Part shown: positions 9,478 to 17,629 of the stretch, in pieces
Layout of the letters: every line of letters begins with the position of its first letter
Numbering within the stretch: position 1 is the stretch's first letter
NCBI GenBank assembly: GCA_019414665.1
Contig: DXLO01000001.1
Span: 62,001-126,000, forward strand
DNA length: 64,000 nt
Direction of reading: 5' to 3'
DNA from: Bacteroides sp.
GTDB taxonomy: Bacteria > Bacteroidota > Bacteroidia > Bacteroidales > Bacteroidaceae
The notes under the pieces: generated by a model
What the model saw: only the letters and a program-made list of their open reading frames with translations
Databases searched by the model: none
Told to the model about the DNA's origin: nothing
Position numbers and translations under genes: made by a program

Positions 9478-10443
9478 TTAACGGTCATACCCCAACTTCT
9501 CCTCGTTATAATCAGAGGCTATGTAGGTAGGACGGCCTTTGGTCTCCTTGAAAATGCGCCCCACGTACTCTCCTATAATTCCCAAAGAGAAAAGCTGGAT
9601 GCCACCTAAAAAGAGCATGACAATGATCAAAGTGGGGAAGCCGGCCGTTTCATCACCATAAAGCACGGTCTTTATCAGAAAATAAATGGCATAAATAAAA
9701 CTGGAGATTGAACAGAGCACTCCGCATACCGTGGCGATGCGCAAAGGGGCGATAGAGAAAGAGGTTATCCCTTCGACAGCCAGATTCAACAGCTTGAGAA
9801 AGTTCCAGGAGGAATGGCCCATCAGCCTGTCTCCGCGATCAAATTCAATGCTTTTCTTCTGATAGCCTATCCAGCAAAACAATCCTTTTGTATAACGCTC
9901 GCATTCGCGCAGACGACGCAACGTGAGCACACAACGACGGTCCAGAAGTCTGAAATCGCCCACATTGGGCAAAATATCAATACGGCTCATCCGCTGAAGT
10001 ATACCATAAAAAGCCAGAGAGAACTGACGACGCAACCAGCTTTCCTCGCCACGGGTACGCCGTTTGGCATAAATGTCATCATATCCTTCTTCCCAATATT
10101 CCAGCATCTGGTCTACCAGTTCCGGAGGGTCCTGCAAATCAGCATCCATCACAACGCAGCAATCGCCGGTGGCGTAATCAAAACCCGCCAGCATGGCTAC
10201 CTCTTTACCAAAGTTACGCGAAAGGTTGACATAATTCACCCGCTTGTCCTGCTGCCTCAGCCGGCGGAGGCATTCCAGCGTAGTGTCGCTGCTGCCATCA
10301 TTGACAAACAGGATTTCCCACTCATAAACGGCATTGCGGTTGACAAGCTCTATCAAACGTTGATACAGAGTGGGCAGCATCGCTTCCTCATTATATACCG
10401 GAATCAAAAGAGTCACTTTCTTCATATCATTCTTCACTATCAT
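9478..10443 (-). CDS. GtrB/ArnC-like polyprenyl-phosphate glycosyltransferase (GT2)
   Basis: 321 residues. The GT2 domain has VTLLIPVYNEE, VNDGSSD, and DADLQDPPEL, the pattern of dolichol- or undecaprenyl-phosphate sugar synthases. NVGDFRLLDRR follows, and two hydrophobic segments close the protein (about 230-255 and 265-295), as in GtrB. It should make undecaprenyl-phosphate-sugar at the inner face of the membrane. The downstream partner logic is strong: a GtrA-type protein gene lies 18 bases upstream in the same operon and an ArnT-like GT-C transferase gene is divergent from it. An internal ATG at residue 7 is an alternative start. Confidence 0.9.
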   Translation of the reverse strand: MIVKNDMKKVTLLIPVYNEEAMLPTLYQRLIELVNRNAVYEWEILFVNDGSSDTTLECLRRLRQQDKRVNYVNLSRNFGKEVAMLAGFDYATGDCCVVMDADLQDPPELVDQMLEYWEEGYDDIYAKRRTRGEESWLRRQFSLAFYGILQRMSRIDILPNVGDFRLLDRRCVLTLRRLRECERYTKGLFCWIGYQKKSIEFDRGDRLMGHSSWNFLKLLNLAVEGITSFSIAPLRIATVCGVLCSISSFIYAIYFLIKTVLYGDETAGFPTLIIVMLFLGGIQLFSLGIIGEYVGRIFKETKGRPTYIASDYNEEKLGYDR

Positions 10444-10461
10444 AAAGACTCCTCAAAGATA

Positions 10462-10842
10462 TTACTTTTGTTTGAAAACAAACCTCACTAATAAAAAATT
10501 TACCGGAATGGCAATGAGAAACACTGGGATGGGAGCCAACGGACGGGAAAAACCCAACCGCAGAAAGAGATTCAACAATCCGATATGTATCAGATAATTT
10601 GTCAGATGTGCCCCCCCGAAGCCAAAAGCTTTCTTCCAGGAAGGAGGCTGCCCGAAAGTAAAATAAGCCGTAAGATAAAAGTTGGCAACAAAACTCAGCA
10701 CATATCCCAAGGTATAGGCTACATTGACCTGAATGAATTTTTGCAAGACAAAATAAATGCCATAGTGCAGCCCTGTAGCAAAAAGGCCTACCATTACAAA
10801 TCGCAGGAACTCGGGTATCTGTTTCAGTTTATTCATTTTCAT
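10462..10842 (-). CDS. GtrA family membrane protein (putative lipid-linked sugar flippase)
   Basis: 126 residues with four membrane segments and the GtrA pattern FLRFVMVGLFATGLHYGIY, YTLGYVLSFVANFYLT, and an N-terminal-to-C-terminal symmetry typical of PF04138. GtrA proteins are thought to flip undecaprenyl-phosphate-sugar to the periplasm. The frame can be extended to a TTG at 10857, but that codon lies inside a TAACTTTG promoter box, so the start must be downstream: ATG at 10842 or, less likely, 10836. This leaves a leader of only about 6-12 bases. Cotranscribed with the GtrB-like gene downstream. Confidence 0.88.
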   Translation of the reverse strand: MKMNKLKQIPEFLRFVMVGLFATGLHYGIYFVLQKFIQVNVAYTLGYVLSFVANFYLTAYFTFGQPPSWKKAFGFGGAHLTNYLIHIGLLNLFLRLGFSRPLAPIPVFLIAIPVNFLLVRFVFKQK

Positions 10843-10854
10843 TGATTTAAAATG

Positions 10855-10862
10855 CAAAGTTA
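10855..10862 (-). promoter_or_regulatory. -7 box TAACTTTG for gtrA-gtrB-like operon
   Basis: Exact TAnnTTTG on the minus strand, ending 12 bases before the ATG at 10842, implying an almost leaderless mRNA. It rules out the longer reading frame start. Confidence 0.6.
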
Positions 10863-10884
10863 GGTATTACTAAAGAATTATTCG

Positions 10885-10892
10885 TACTTTTG
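10885..10892 (+). promoter_or_regulatory. -7 box TACTTTTG for the ArnT-like gene
   Basis: Exact TAnnTTTG on the plus strand, 30 bases before the start at 10923 and divergent from the box at 10855-10862; the two transcripts therefore start within about 40-50 bases of each other. Confidence 0.6.
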
Positions 10893-10922
10893 CGACAGTA
10901 AATATAAAAGACCGAAAAATAT

Positions 10923-12647
10923 ATGTCAGACAAGAAAAAAGCATTTTGGTTCATAGCCTTACTAAGCACACTTGTAATAATCCCCTTTTTGGGAGAAACT
11001 ATTTTTTACTCTAAAGGGGAACCGCGCGAAGCAATTGTGGCATACTCGATGTTGGAAAGCGGCAACTGGATATTGCCTTTGAACTACGGAACAGACATCG
11101 CCTATAAACCTCCTTTCCTGTATTGGTCTATTGCAGCTATTTCCGCCATTTTCGGAGGGGTGAGCGAATTCTCGTCCCGTCTGCCGTCCGCTATCGCTTT
11201 TCTAGCTATGCAGTTCGTGTTTTTCGGATTCGTAGCCCGCTATAAGGATACAAAGACAGCAGTCATTACCTCCCTTTTACTGCTCACTTCATTCGAAGTG
11301 CACCGGGCGGCGGTGGCTTGCAGGCTGGATATGCTACAGGTTTCCTTCATCGTCATCTCACTTTGCTTACTATTTCGCTGGGACGAAAAAGGCTGCAAGG
11401 GAATACCTTGGACGGCTGTCGTGCTGATGGCATGCGGCACGCTGACCAAAGGACCTGTGGGTTCTATATTCCCCTGTATGTGTATCGGTATTTACCAGCT
11501 GATACGGGGACGCTCATTCGGCAAGACTTTCCTTTCCTTATTCGGAATCGGGCTGCTTTCCCTTATTCCATTGGGAATCTGGTTTTATGCGGCCTGGCTA
11601 CAGGGAGGACAGCCGTTTATGGACCTGATGCTGGAGGAAAACACCGGACGCTTTGTCGGCAAAATGTCATACCCGTCGCATCACAACCCTTTATGGTATA
11701 ACTTCCTGACCATTATATGGGGGTGGACACCTTGGACATTGGTCTTGCTTATCTCACTATTCGGACTGAAATGGAATGAAATGCACCTGCTGCCCGCAGG
11801 AAACTCTTTCACCGGACGCATCAGGAAGGTTTGGGATAACATCCGCTCACAATCCCCCATACAGCTGTTTATCTGGATAGTGATTATCGCTATTTTTGTC
11901 TTCTATTGTATTCCTAAAAGCAAACGCAGCGTCTATTTGTTGCCTATCTATCCATTTATGGCTGTACTGATTGCCCAGTATCTGGAGGCGTTAATGCAAA
12001 AAGGGGCGAAAGTGTTCAAAATATCGGCTTATATCTTCGCCTCGCTCTGTTTGTTACTCACCGTGGTGTTTTTTGCTGTACGCTGTCAGATGATACCGGA
12101 CAGCATATGGGGCAACGGACGTCATGCTGCCGAAAACATAGCGTTTATGCAAGCTTTGGAAAGCACGTCCTTTTCTATTTCCAAATGGCTGATTATAGTA
12201 TTGCCGGTAGTGGCTGCCATCTGTACATTAAGGCTGGTTATCAAAAAAAGTAGTACGGGGTCACTCCTCTATGGAATCACCGGTTGTGTTCTTTGCCTGT
12301 TTGTCGCTTTAGACGGGGTATATCAGCCAACAATACTAGCTGTAAAATCCGATAAGCATCTGGCAGAGGATATCAGAAAACAGGTGCCTGAAGGAGTCGT
12401 TTATTCATATACAGACAGAATGATACGGTTTTATTGTACAAATTATTATATGAATAACCAAATGCGGAATTTCACACTGGAAAATCCGCAAGAAGGGTAT
12501 GTCATACTTTCTGCAAATGCACAAGAGGAGTTTTTAAAGAATTACAATGCAAAGTATCAGCTGGAAGAGGTCTTCCATACAGATTACAGAAGTTGCGACT
12601 TACGCAATACGGTAATCATGTACAAGTTCAACGAGAAACGGAAATAG
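10923..12647 (+). CDS. ArnT-like GT39/PMT family glycosyltransferase
   Basis: 574 residues, many membrane segments (about ten), GT-C fold. The first periplasmic loop has YSKGEPREAIVAYSM, equivalent to the catalytic acidic loop of ArnT, followed by NWILPLNYG and KPPFLYW, which are hallmarks of PF13231/PF02366 enzymes. These use an undecaprenyl-phosphate-sugar on the periplasmic side; ArnT places aminoarabinose on lipid A. Here the donor would come from the divergent GtrB-like and GtrA-like pair. The acceptor may be lipid A, a glycan or a protein. A 19-bp-stem terminator follows its stop. Confidence 0.9.
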   Translation: MSDKKKAFWFIALLSTLVIIPFLGETIFYSKGEPREAIVAYSMLESGNWILPLNYGTDIAYKPPFLYWSIAAISAIFGGVSEFSSRLPSAIAFLAMQFVFFGFVARYKDTKTAVITSLLLLTSFEVHRAAVACRLDMLQVSFIVISLCLLFRWDEKGCKGIPWTAVVLMACGTLTKGPVGSIFPCMCIGIYQLIRGRSFGKTFLSLFGIGLLSLIPLGIWFYAAWLQGGQPFMDLMLEENTGRFVGKMSYPSHHNPLWYNFLTIIWGWTPWTLVLLISLFGLKWNEMHLLPAGNSFTGRIRKVWDNIRSQSPIQLFIWIVIIAIFVFYCIPKSKRSVYLLPIYPFMAVLIAQYLEALMQKGAKVFKISAYIFASLCLLLTVVFFAVRCQMIPDSIWGNGRHAAENIAFMQALESTSFSISKWLIIVLPVVAAICTLRLVIKKSSTGSLLYGITGCVLCLFVALDGVYQPTILAVKSDKHLAEDIRKQVPEGVVYSYTDRMIRFYCTNYYMNNQMRNFTLENPQEGYVILSANAQEEFLKNYNAKYQLEEVFHTDYRSCDLRNTVIMYKFNEKRK

Positions 12648-12675
12648 TTATATCCGGCAGATTCTGCACCGATTG

Positions 12676-12722
12676 GGACGCGGACTATATGAATTCCATA
12701 CTGATTCATATAGTCCGCGTCC
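12676..12722. terminator. Strong bidirectional terminator hairpin (19-bp perfect stem)
   Basis: GGACGCGGACTATATGAAT, 9-base loop, and its exact reverse complement, followed by AAGTTTT on the plus strand. It lies between the convergent ArnT-like gene and the second LtaS-like gene. Confidence 0.85.
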
Positions 12723-12730
12723 AAGTTTTA

Positions 12731-14557
12731 CTATCTGTTCCCTAAATCATCATAAACGGTTTGCAATATCGCCTTACCCTTATCCAGACGGGATTCGTCA
12801 GCTTCAGGCTCATCAAAAAGAATACTGCCGGAATTATTATCAAACACCGTCACCCCTGTACTGTCTCTGAATGAGAACCCATTATTGAAACTATAAAAGG
12901 CAAAAGGATACTTATAATCACTTCCCAATACATTACGGCTAAACGTAAATGCAGTATGTTCCAGCCCAAGCTGCCCCAACAAAGTGGCTGCCAAATCGGT
13001 CTGATTCATAATCTTGTCCACCTGCATAGGCTGTTTTACCGCTCCACCTAACCATAACAAGGGAATATGATAAAAACGAGGCATCGCATTAGACCCCTCA
13101 CGCGGGTAATAGAAACCATGATCGGGAAGGCAGATAACTAAAAGATCTTTCCATGCGGGAGTCTGCTTCAACCGGTCAATAAACTTACCCAGACATTCAT
13201 CTGTATAAGCAAAGGCATTGGGAATTTTATCTTCCAGCCGGTGATAAGGAACTTCGAAAGGTTCATGACTGCTAAGTGTCAGAAACGCAGTATGCCAAGG
13301 CCCTTCTTCCTTCCGGTTTCTTAACTGATTATATAAATATTCAAAAGTAATATCATCATTCACTCCCCAGGCATTACTGGTCTGTTCGGCCAATGAAAAA
13401 TCTGTATTGGCTGTAAGACGCTGATAACCGGTACTCAGCAGATAACTCTTCATATTGGTAAAGTTGATATCACCTCCATACAGGAAATCTGTTTTATAAC
13501 CCGCCTTGGACAATCCTTCAGCTATAGCAGGCAGCGTACGGCTCTTGGCAGGAATTTTCATTACCGATGCCGTAGGCAATCCAAGGTAACCGCTGAAAGT
13601 ACAGACTGTTCCACGGTCGGTACGGAAACTATTGGCATAACAGTTTGTAAAAAAGATCCCTTCCTTTGACAGACGGTTAAAGTGGGGTGTCACATCAGGA
13701 AGACCGCCTAAAGGTTCTACAAAAGCACCTCCAAAACCTTCCATCAAAATAATAAGAATATTGGGACGCTTGGTATTCAGGACTTGAATAATACTATCCC
13801 CATCTGTTGTAGGATAAAGTCCGTCAAACAATGCAGCCCGCTTCTCTTCATCAAAGAAATTGAACTCTGATGCAAAATCCTGGGATTTACCCATAGAAGA
13901 CAACAAACTGAAATCGGGATTGACCGCCGAATGATTCAAGAAAGGTTCGTTGCTGAAATATACTTGCCCTATATTAGAAGTGGATTCCGTTACACCACCA
14001 CGTATAATGATGAAAAGCACACCTCCTAATAACAGCATTCCCGCAGTTCCCGCTATCCGTTTCCGGGTGGCGGTCAAAACGGAAGGCGTGATTTTCAGCA
14101 AGACCCAACTATTCAGGGCTATGAGTAACAAGATGGCAAGAACCCTCAGCAAGATAAATCCGACGGAAACACTCGCCAAAGCTTCCTTCGGTGAATCGAT
14201 ATAAAGAAAAACAGATGCGTCCAGTTTAAATCCCCAGAATGTGTATAATGCCATATCTACCACAAAAATGATAGAAATAAGCGCGGCAGCCAAAATATAA
14301 TACCCGTAAAGTATTTTTTTCAAAGGGAATTTCCTAAACCAAATACTTATCAGTACCAACAAGAATGGAAATGCAGTAAGATATCCCGCCGTAGCAGCAT
14401 CAAGACTGGCGCCATGAACCATTACCTGCATATAATCGGCAAACCCGAATCCTTTTTCAATGGAACCATTATAGAGCATGAATAATGGTTTCTGTAGAAT
14501 AAATATCAGTAAGACCGTAAAAAAGTACAAGCTGATATAAGCAATCCTCTTTTTCAT
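12731..14557 (-). CDS. LtaS-like membrane phospho-transferase (second paralogue)
   Basis: 608 residues: about five N-terminal membrane segments, then a sulfatase-fold domain. Glu273 in NILIILMEGFGG, Thr313 in NSFRTDRG as likely nucleophile, and Asp479-His480 in CLPDHG give the metal site. The spacing Glu-Thr is 40 residues, as in the paralogue at 7399-9447, but overall sequence is diverged. It is last in the operon argS - RNase H - ltaS-like, 15 bases after the RNase H stop. It probably transfers a phospho-alcohol from phospholipid to an envelope glycan or lipid. NCBI-style naming would be LTA synthase family protein; no teichoic acid role is implied. Confidence 0.85.
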   Translation of the reverse strand: MKKRIAYISLYFFTVLLIFILQKPLFMLYNGSIEKGFGFADYMQVMVHGASLDAATAGYLTAFPFLLVLISIWFRKFPLKKILYGYYILAAALISIIFVVDMALYTFWGFKLDASVFLYIDSPKEALASVSVGFILLRVLAILLLIALNSWVLLKITPSVLTATRKRIAGTAGMLLLGGVLFIIIRGGVTESTSNIGQVYFSNEPFLNHSAVNPDFSLLSSMGKSQDFASEFNFFDEEKRAALFDGLYPTTDGDSIIQVLNTKRPNILIILMEGFGGAFVEPLGGLPDVTPHFNRLSKEGIFFTNCYANSFRTDRGTVCTFSGYLGLPTASVMKIPAKSRTLPAIAEGLSKAGYKTDFLYGGDINFTNMKSYLLSTGYQRLTANTDFSLAEQTSNAWGVNDDITFEYLYNQLRNRKEEGPWHTAFLTLSSHEPFEVPYHRLEDKIPNAFAYTDECLGKFIDRLKQTPAWKDLLVICLPDHGFYYPREGSNAMPRFYHIPLLWLGGAVKQPMQVDKIMNQTDLAATLLGQLGLEHTAFTFSRNVLGSDYKYPFAFYSFNNGFSFRDSTGVTVFDNNSGSILFDEPEADESRLDKGKAILQTVYDDLGNR

Positions 14558-14572
14558 ATCTTCAGTTCTTTA

Positions 14573-15199
14573 TTATTTCCGTCCGAAATCAGCCGGGACC
14601 TCTCCCCATCGGTCGGTTTCCCACTTCAATAAAGGTGTGGTATATTTATTTTCTTTCAGCCAAATTTCGGCCCGTTCTATCATTTGAAAAAGTTTCTCCG
14701 TCTGAGGAGTCCGCTCTAGTTTAGTTTTACATTTCTTCTGTTTCACCCAGCTCAACGCATTACGGCTGTCCGAGTAAACAGGCATACTGATATTCTTCTG
14801 CTTCATCAATGCCAAGGCATGGACAATGGCAAGAAACTCTCCAATATTATTCGTTCCATAAACAGGACCGAAATGAAAAACCTCCTGTCCCGTAAGCAAA
14901 TAAACGCCCCGATATTCCATCGGTCCGGGATTTCCACTGCAAGCGGCATCCACAGCCAGGCAGTTCATATCAAAGTTCTCGGGAAGTTGTTTAGGAGTAT
15001 CTTCTTTTTTAACAGCATTCTTGCCTATATAATGAAAAGCGGAAGAAGCCAAGGCGTGTTCCGCCTCCTCTTTGGTCTCGAATGACTTGTATTGTGCGCC
15101 ATCATAACCTTTTATCTGTAGCTGGCAGTCAGTCCAGGAGTCATAAACTCCCGGATTGACACCTTTCCATACTACATAATATTTCTGTTTCTTTGCCAT
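14573..15199 (-). CDS. rnhA: Ribonuclease H with N-terminal viroplasmin-type domain
   Basis: 208 residues. Residues 5-50 (YYVVWKGVNPGVYDSW, YKSFETKEEAEHAL) are the hybrid-binding domain also found in caulimovirus viroplasmin and eukaryotic RNase H1. The catalytic domain follows with Asp84 (VDAACSGNPG), Glu121 (NNIGEFLAIV), Asp144 (VYSDSRNAL) and Asp196 (WETDRWGE), the four acidic residues of RNase H1. It removes RNA from RNA:DNA hybrids in the cytoplasm. Its start abuts the argS stop with no gap, so the two are cotranscribed. This domain order is common in Bacteroidetes. Confidence 0.95.
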   Translation of the reverse strand: MAKKQKYYVVWKGVNPGVYDSWTDCQLQIKGYDGAQYKSFETKEEAEHALASSAFHYIGKNAVKKEDTPKQLPENFDMNCLAVDAACSGNPGPMEYRGVYLLTGQEVFHFGPVYGTNNIGEFLAIVHALALMKQKNISMPVYSDSRNALSWVKQKKCKTKLERTPQTEKLFQMIERAEIWLKENKYTTPLLKWETDRWGEVPADFGRK

Positions 15200-17020
15200 T
15201 TACATACGTTCAGGCACTTCAATACCCAGCAAGCCCATTGCTGTCTTCACAATCTTGCCCACATTGGCACTCAATGCCAGACGGAAGACTTTCAACGCTT
15301 CGTTTTCTTCACGCAGAATACTGAAATCATGATAGAACTGGTTGTATTCTTTCACCAAATCGTATGCATAGTTTGCTATAATGGAAGGATTATAGTCTGA
15401 GCCTGCCTGCTTGACAACCGATTTAAAATCAGCCAGCATCTGAATCAAACCTTCTTCTTTTGCGCTCAGTTCCAAACCCGCTGGAATGATTTCGGGAATA
15501 ACGATACCTGCTTCAGCCGCTTTGCGTAATACAGACTGGATACGGGCATACGTATACTGAATGAAAGGTCCTGTATTGCCATTGAAATCTATCGATTCTT
15601 TCGGGTTGAAAGTCATATTCTTACGTGCGTCCACCTTCAGGATAAAATATTTCAAAGCACCCAAACCAACAATACGGGCAATATTGTCGGCTTCTTCTTG
15701 GGTCAGACCGTCCAATTTACCTAATTCAGCAGAAGTTTCCTTAGCAGTTTCAATCATTGCTTCCATCAAATCATCCGCATCCACTACTGTACCTTCACGA
15801 CTTTTCATTTTGCCCTCGGGCAGCTCTACCATACCGTATGAGAAATGAACCAATCCTTTGCCCCATTCAAAACCCAATTTGTCGAGCAAGATAGAAAGTA
15901 CCTGGAAATGATAGTTTTGTTCATTACCCACTACATAAATCATCTTGTTGATGGGGTAATCCTGAAAACGTAATTTGGCAGTACCGATATCCTGGGTCAT
16001 ATAAACAGAAGTACCGTCACCGCGAAGAAGCAACTTATGGTCCAGTCCTTCGGCAGTCAAATCAGCCCATACAGAGTTATCCTCTTTCCGGTAGAAGAAA
16101 CCTTTTTCCAGTCCTTCCATCACTTTCTCCTTACCTTCCAGATAGGTATTCGATTCATAATAAATTTTATCGAAACTAACTCCCATCATCTTATACGTTT
16201 CATCGAATCCGGCATATACCCAGTCATTCATCTTCTTCCACAAGGCACGGATCTCAGGGTCATTCGCCTCCCACTTACGGAGCATCTCGCGAGCTTCCAG
16301 CATCAGAGGAGAGTTTGCCTCTGCCTTAGCCTTAGCTTCTTCTTCATTCAAGCCTTCAGCCTGGTACTGAGCTGTCAGTTCCTTTACCTCAGCCTTGTAA
16401 TGCTTGTCAAAAGCTACATAATAGTCACCAATCAAATGGTCCCCCTTCTTACCCGATGATTCAGGTGTTTCACCGTTACCATATTTCAACCAGGCCAGCA
16501 TGGACTTACAGATATGGATACCACGGTCATTCACAATATTGGTCTTGACCACCTTATTGCCATTTGCCGTCATGACATTTGCCAAGGCATTTCCCAACAG
16601 GTTGTTACGGACGTGACCCAGATGAAGCGGCTTGTTTGTATTGGGAGAAGAATACTCAATCATCACCAACGGAGAGTTTTCCGTAGCCTTTTCAATACCG
16701 TATTCGGGAGCAGCCTGAATAGAATTCAAAAGTTCAATCCAACAATCCGAAGCAATTGTCAAATTAAGAAAGCCCTTCACTGCATTGTAGGCTGAAACCA
16801 ATTCGGGAGCATGCTCTTTCAGGTATCCGCCTATTTCCTGTGCGGTCTGTTCAGGCCCCTTCTTAGACATTTTCAGAAAAGGGAAAACAACCAAAGTAAG
16901 ATGTCCTTCAAACTCTTTCTTAGTCTTTTGCAGTTGTACCATTTTTCCGGGTACATCCTGTCCGTACAACGTTTTGATAGCGCTGATAATGGACGTGGTG
17001 AGTTTTTCTTCTATATTCAT
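15200..17020 (-). CDS. argS: Arginyl-tRNA synthetase
   Basis: 606 residues from the ATG at 17020; a GTG-initiated extension to 17035 is unlikely. Class I signatures are present: PNTNKPLHLGHVRNN (HIGH-like) near residue 130 and KMKSREGTVV as the KMSKS counterpart. The N-terminal Add1 domain (about 1-90) and C-terminal DALR anticodon-binding domain (about 480-606) complete the family layout. It charges tRNA-Arg with arginine in the cytoplasm. A TAtcTTTG box at 17054-17061 on the minus strand gives a short leader. It leads the operon argS - rnhA - LtaS-like. Confidence 0.97.
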   Translation of the reverse strand: MNIEEKLTTSIISAIKTLYGQDVPGKMVQLQKTKKEFEGHLTLVVFPFLKMSKKGPEQTAQEIGGYLKEHAPELVSAYNAVKGFLNLTIASDCWIELLNSIQAAPEYGIEKATENSPLVMIEYSSPNTNKPLHLGHVRNNLLGNALANVMTANGNKVVKTNIVNDRGIHICKSMLAWLKYGNGETPESSGKKGDHLIGDYYVAFDKHYKAEVKELTAQYQAEGLNEEEAKAKAEANSPLMLEAREMLRKWEANDPEIRALWKKMNDWVYAGFDETYKMMGVSFDKIYYESNTYLEGKEKVMEGLEKGFFYRKEDNSVWADLTAEGLDHKLLLRGDGTSVYMTQDIGTAKLRFQDYPINKMIYVVGNEQNYHFQVLSILLDKLGFEWGKGLVHFSYGMVELPEGKMKSREGTVVDADDLMEAMIETAKETSAELGKLDGLTQEEADNIARIVGLGALKYFILKVDARKNMTFNPKESIDFNGNTGPFIQYTYARIQSVLRKAAEAGIVIPEIIPAGLELSAKEEGLIQMLADFKSVVKQAGSDYNPSIIANYAYDLVKEYNQFYHDFSILREENEALKVFRLALSANVGKIVKTAMGLLGIEVPERM

Positions 17021-17053
17021 AATATGTACGTACACTTATTTGTTATTGGATTG

Positions 17054-17061
17054 CAAAGATA
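17054..17061 (-). promoter_or_regulatory. -7 box TATCTTTG for argS
   Basis: Exact TAnnTTTG on the minus strand 34 bases upstream of the ATG at 17020. Confidence 0.6.
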
Positions 17062-17426
17062 GACATTTTAGGCGAAATCCTTCCTATCTTACCTTAATTT
17101 ACTATATCTCCTCTCTGCAAACGATACTTTTCCGACTGAAAAACGAATAGCCCACAAACGAATAAACATACAACAAGCAATAAAATATGTCTAAAAAATA
17201 TTTTTATTCATTTTGATATTCAAGTAGATTTACTGTTGAAATCAAATTAAACAAATCAACACACAGGAATGCGATAAACAAATAGATTTGATCTATCCGC
17301 CCAATATTTAAATAAGACAATTCCTATTTTAACTACGTTAATAAAATTCCGTATAGTTTTGACTTTCAACAGGTTCACCATGAAAAAAAATATTAAAATA
17401 TATTATCCTATTTAAATCAAAATACA

Positions 17427-17434
17427 TATATTTG
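17427..17434 (+). promoter_or_regulatory. -7 box TATATTTG for susCD
   Basis: Exact TAnnTTTG, giving a leader of about 190 bases before the susC start. No good -33 element is seen, which would fit activator dependence. Confidence 0.55.
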
Positions 17435-17483
17435 CGATTGTTATTGAATATCACAATTATAAAATACACAAGCAAAAAGAGAC

Positions 17484-17521
17484 CCTAATGAGGTTTGGAT
17501 GGCCATAAAACCACTATTAGG
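17484..17521 (+). promoter_or_regulatory. Leader hairpin in susC 5' UTR
   Basis: CCTAAT and GGTTT pair with AAACC and ATTAGG around a loop containing TGGCCA, with a small asymmetric bulge. It lies about 50-90 bases after the predicted transcription start. No known riboswitch class is recognised. Confidence 0.45.
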
Positions 17522-17629
17522 AAATATGATAATGATAAAAAAGGTAGCATCACAATTTTAGAAAGAGAGTTCAATATATAATGCCTGAAAAATGGCAATG
17601 TACAAACCCCTAATAAAAGCCAAGTTTAT

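Larger units (their letters stand above)
17062..17629. other. A+T-rich spacer and long leader before susC
   Basis: No gene of normal size. It holds the susC -7 box (17427-17434), a leader hairpin (17484-17521) and two tiny upstream frames: ATG 17581 (10 codons) and ATG 17598 (11 codons), the latter overlapping the susC start as ATGA. The part before 17400 is very A+T-rich and shows no other recognisable element. Confidence 0.5.

Noticed and set aside
17435..17629. Riboswitch in the susC leader
   Set aside because: The hairpin does not match cobalamin, TPP or other classes I know, and the following transporter pair is a SusCD type rather than a vitamin transporter.
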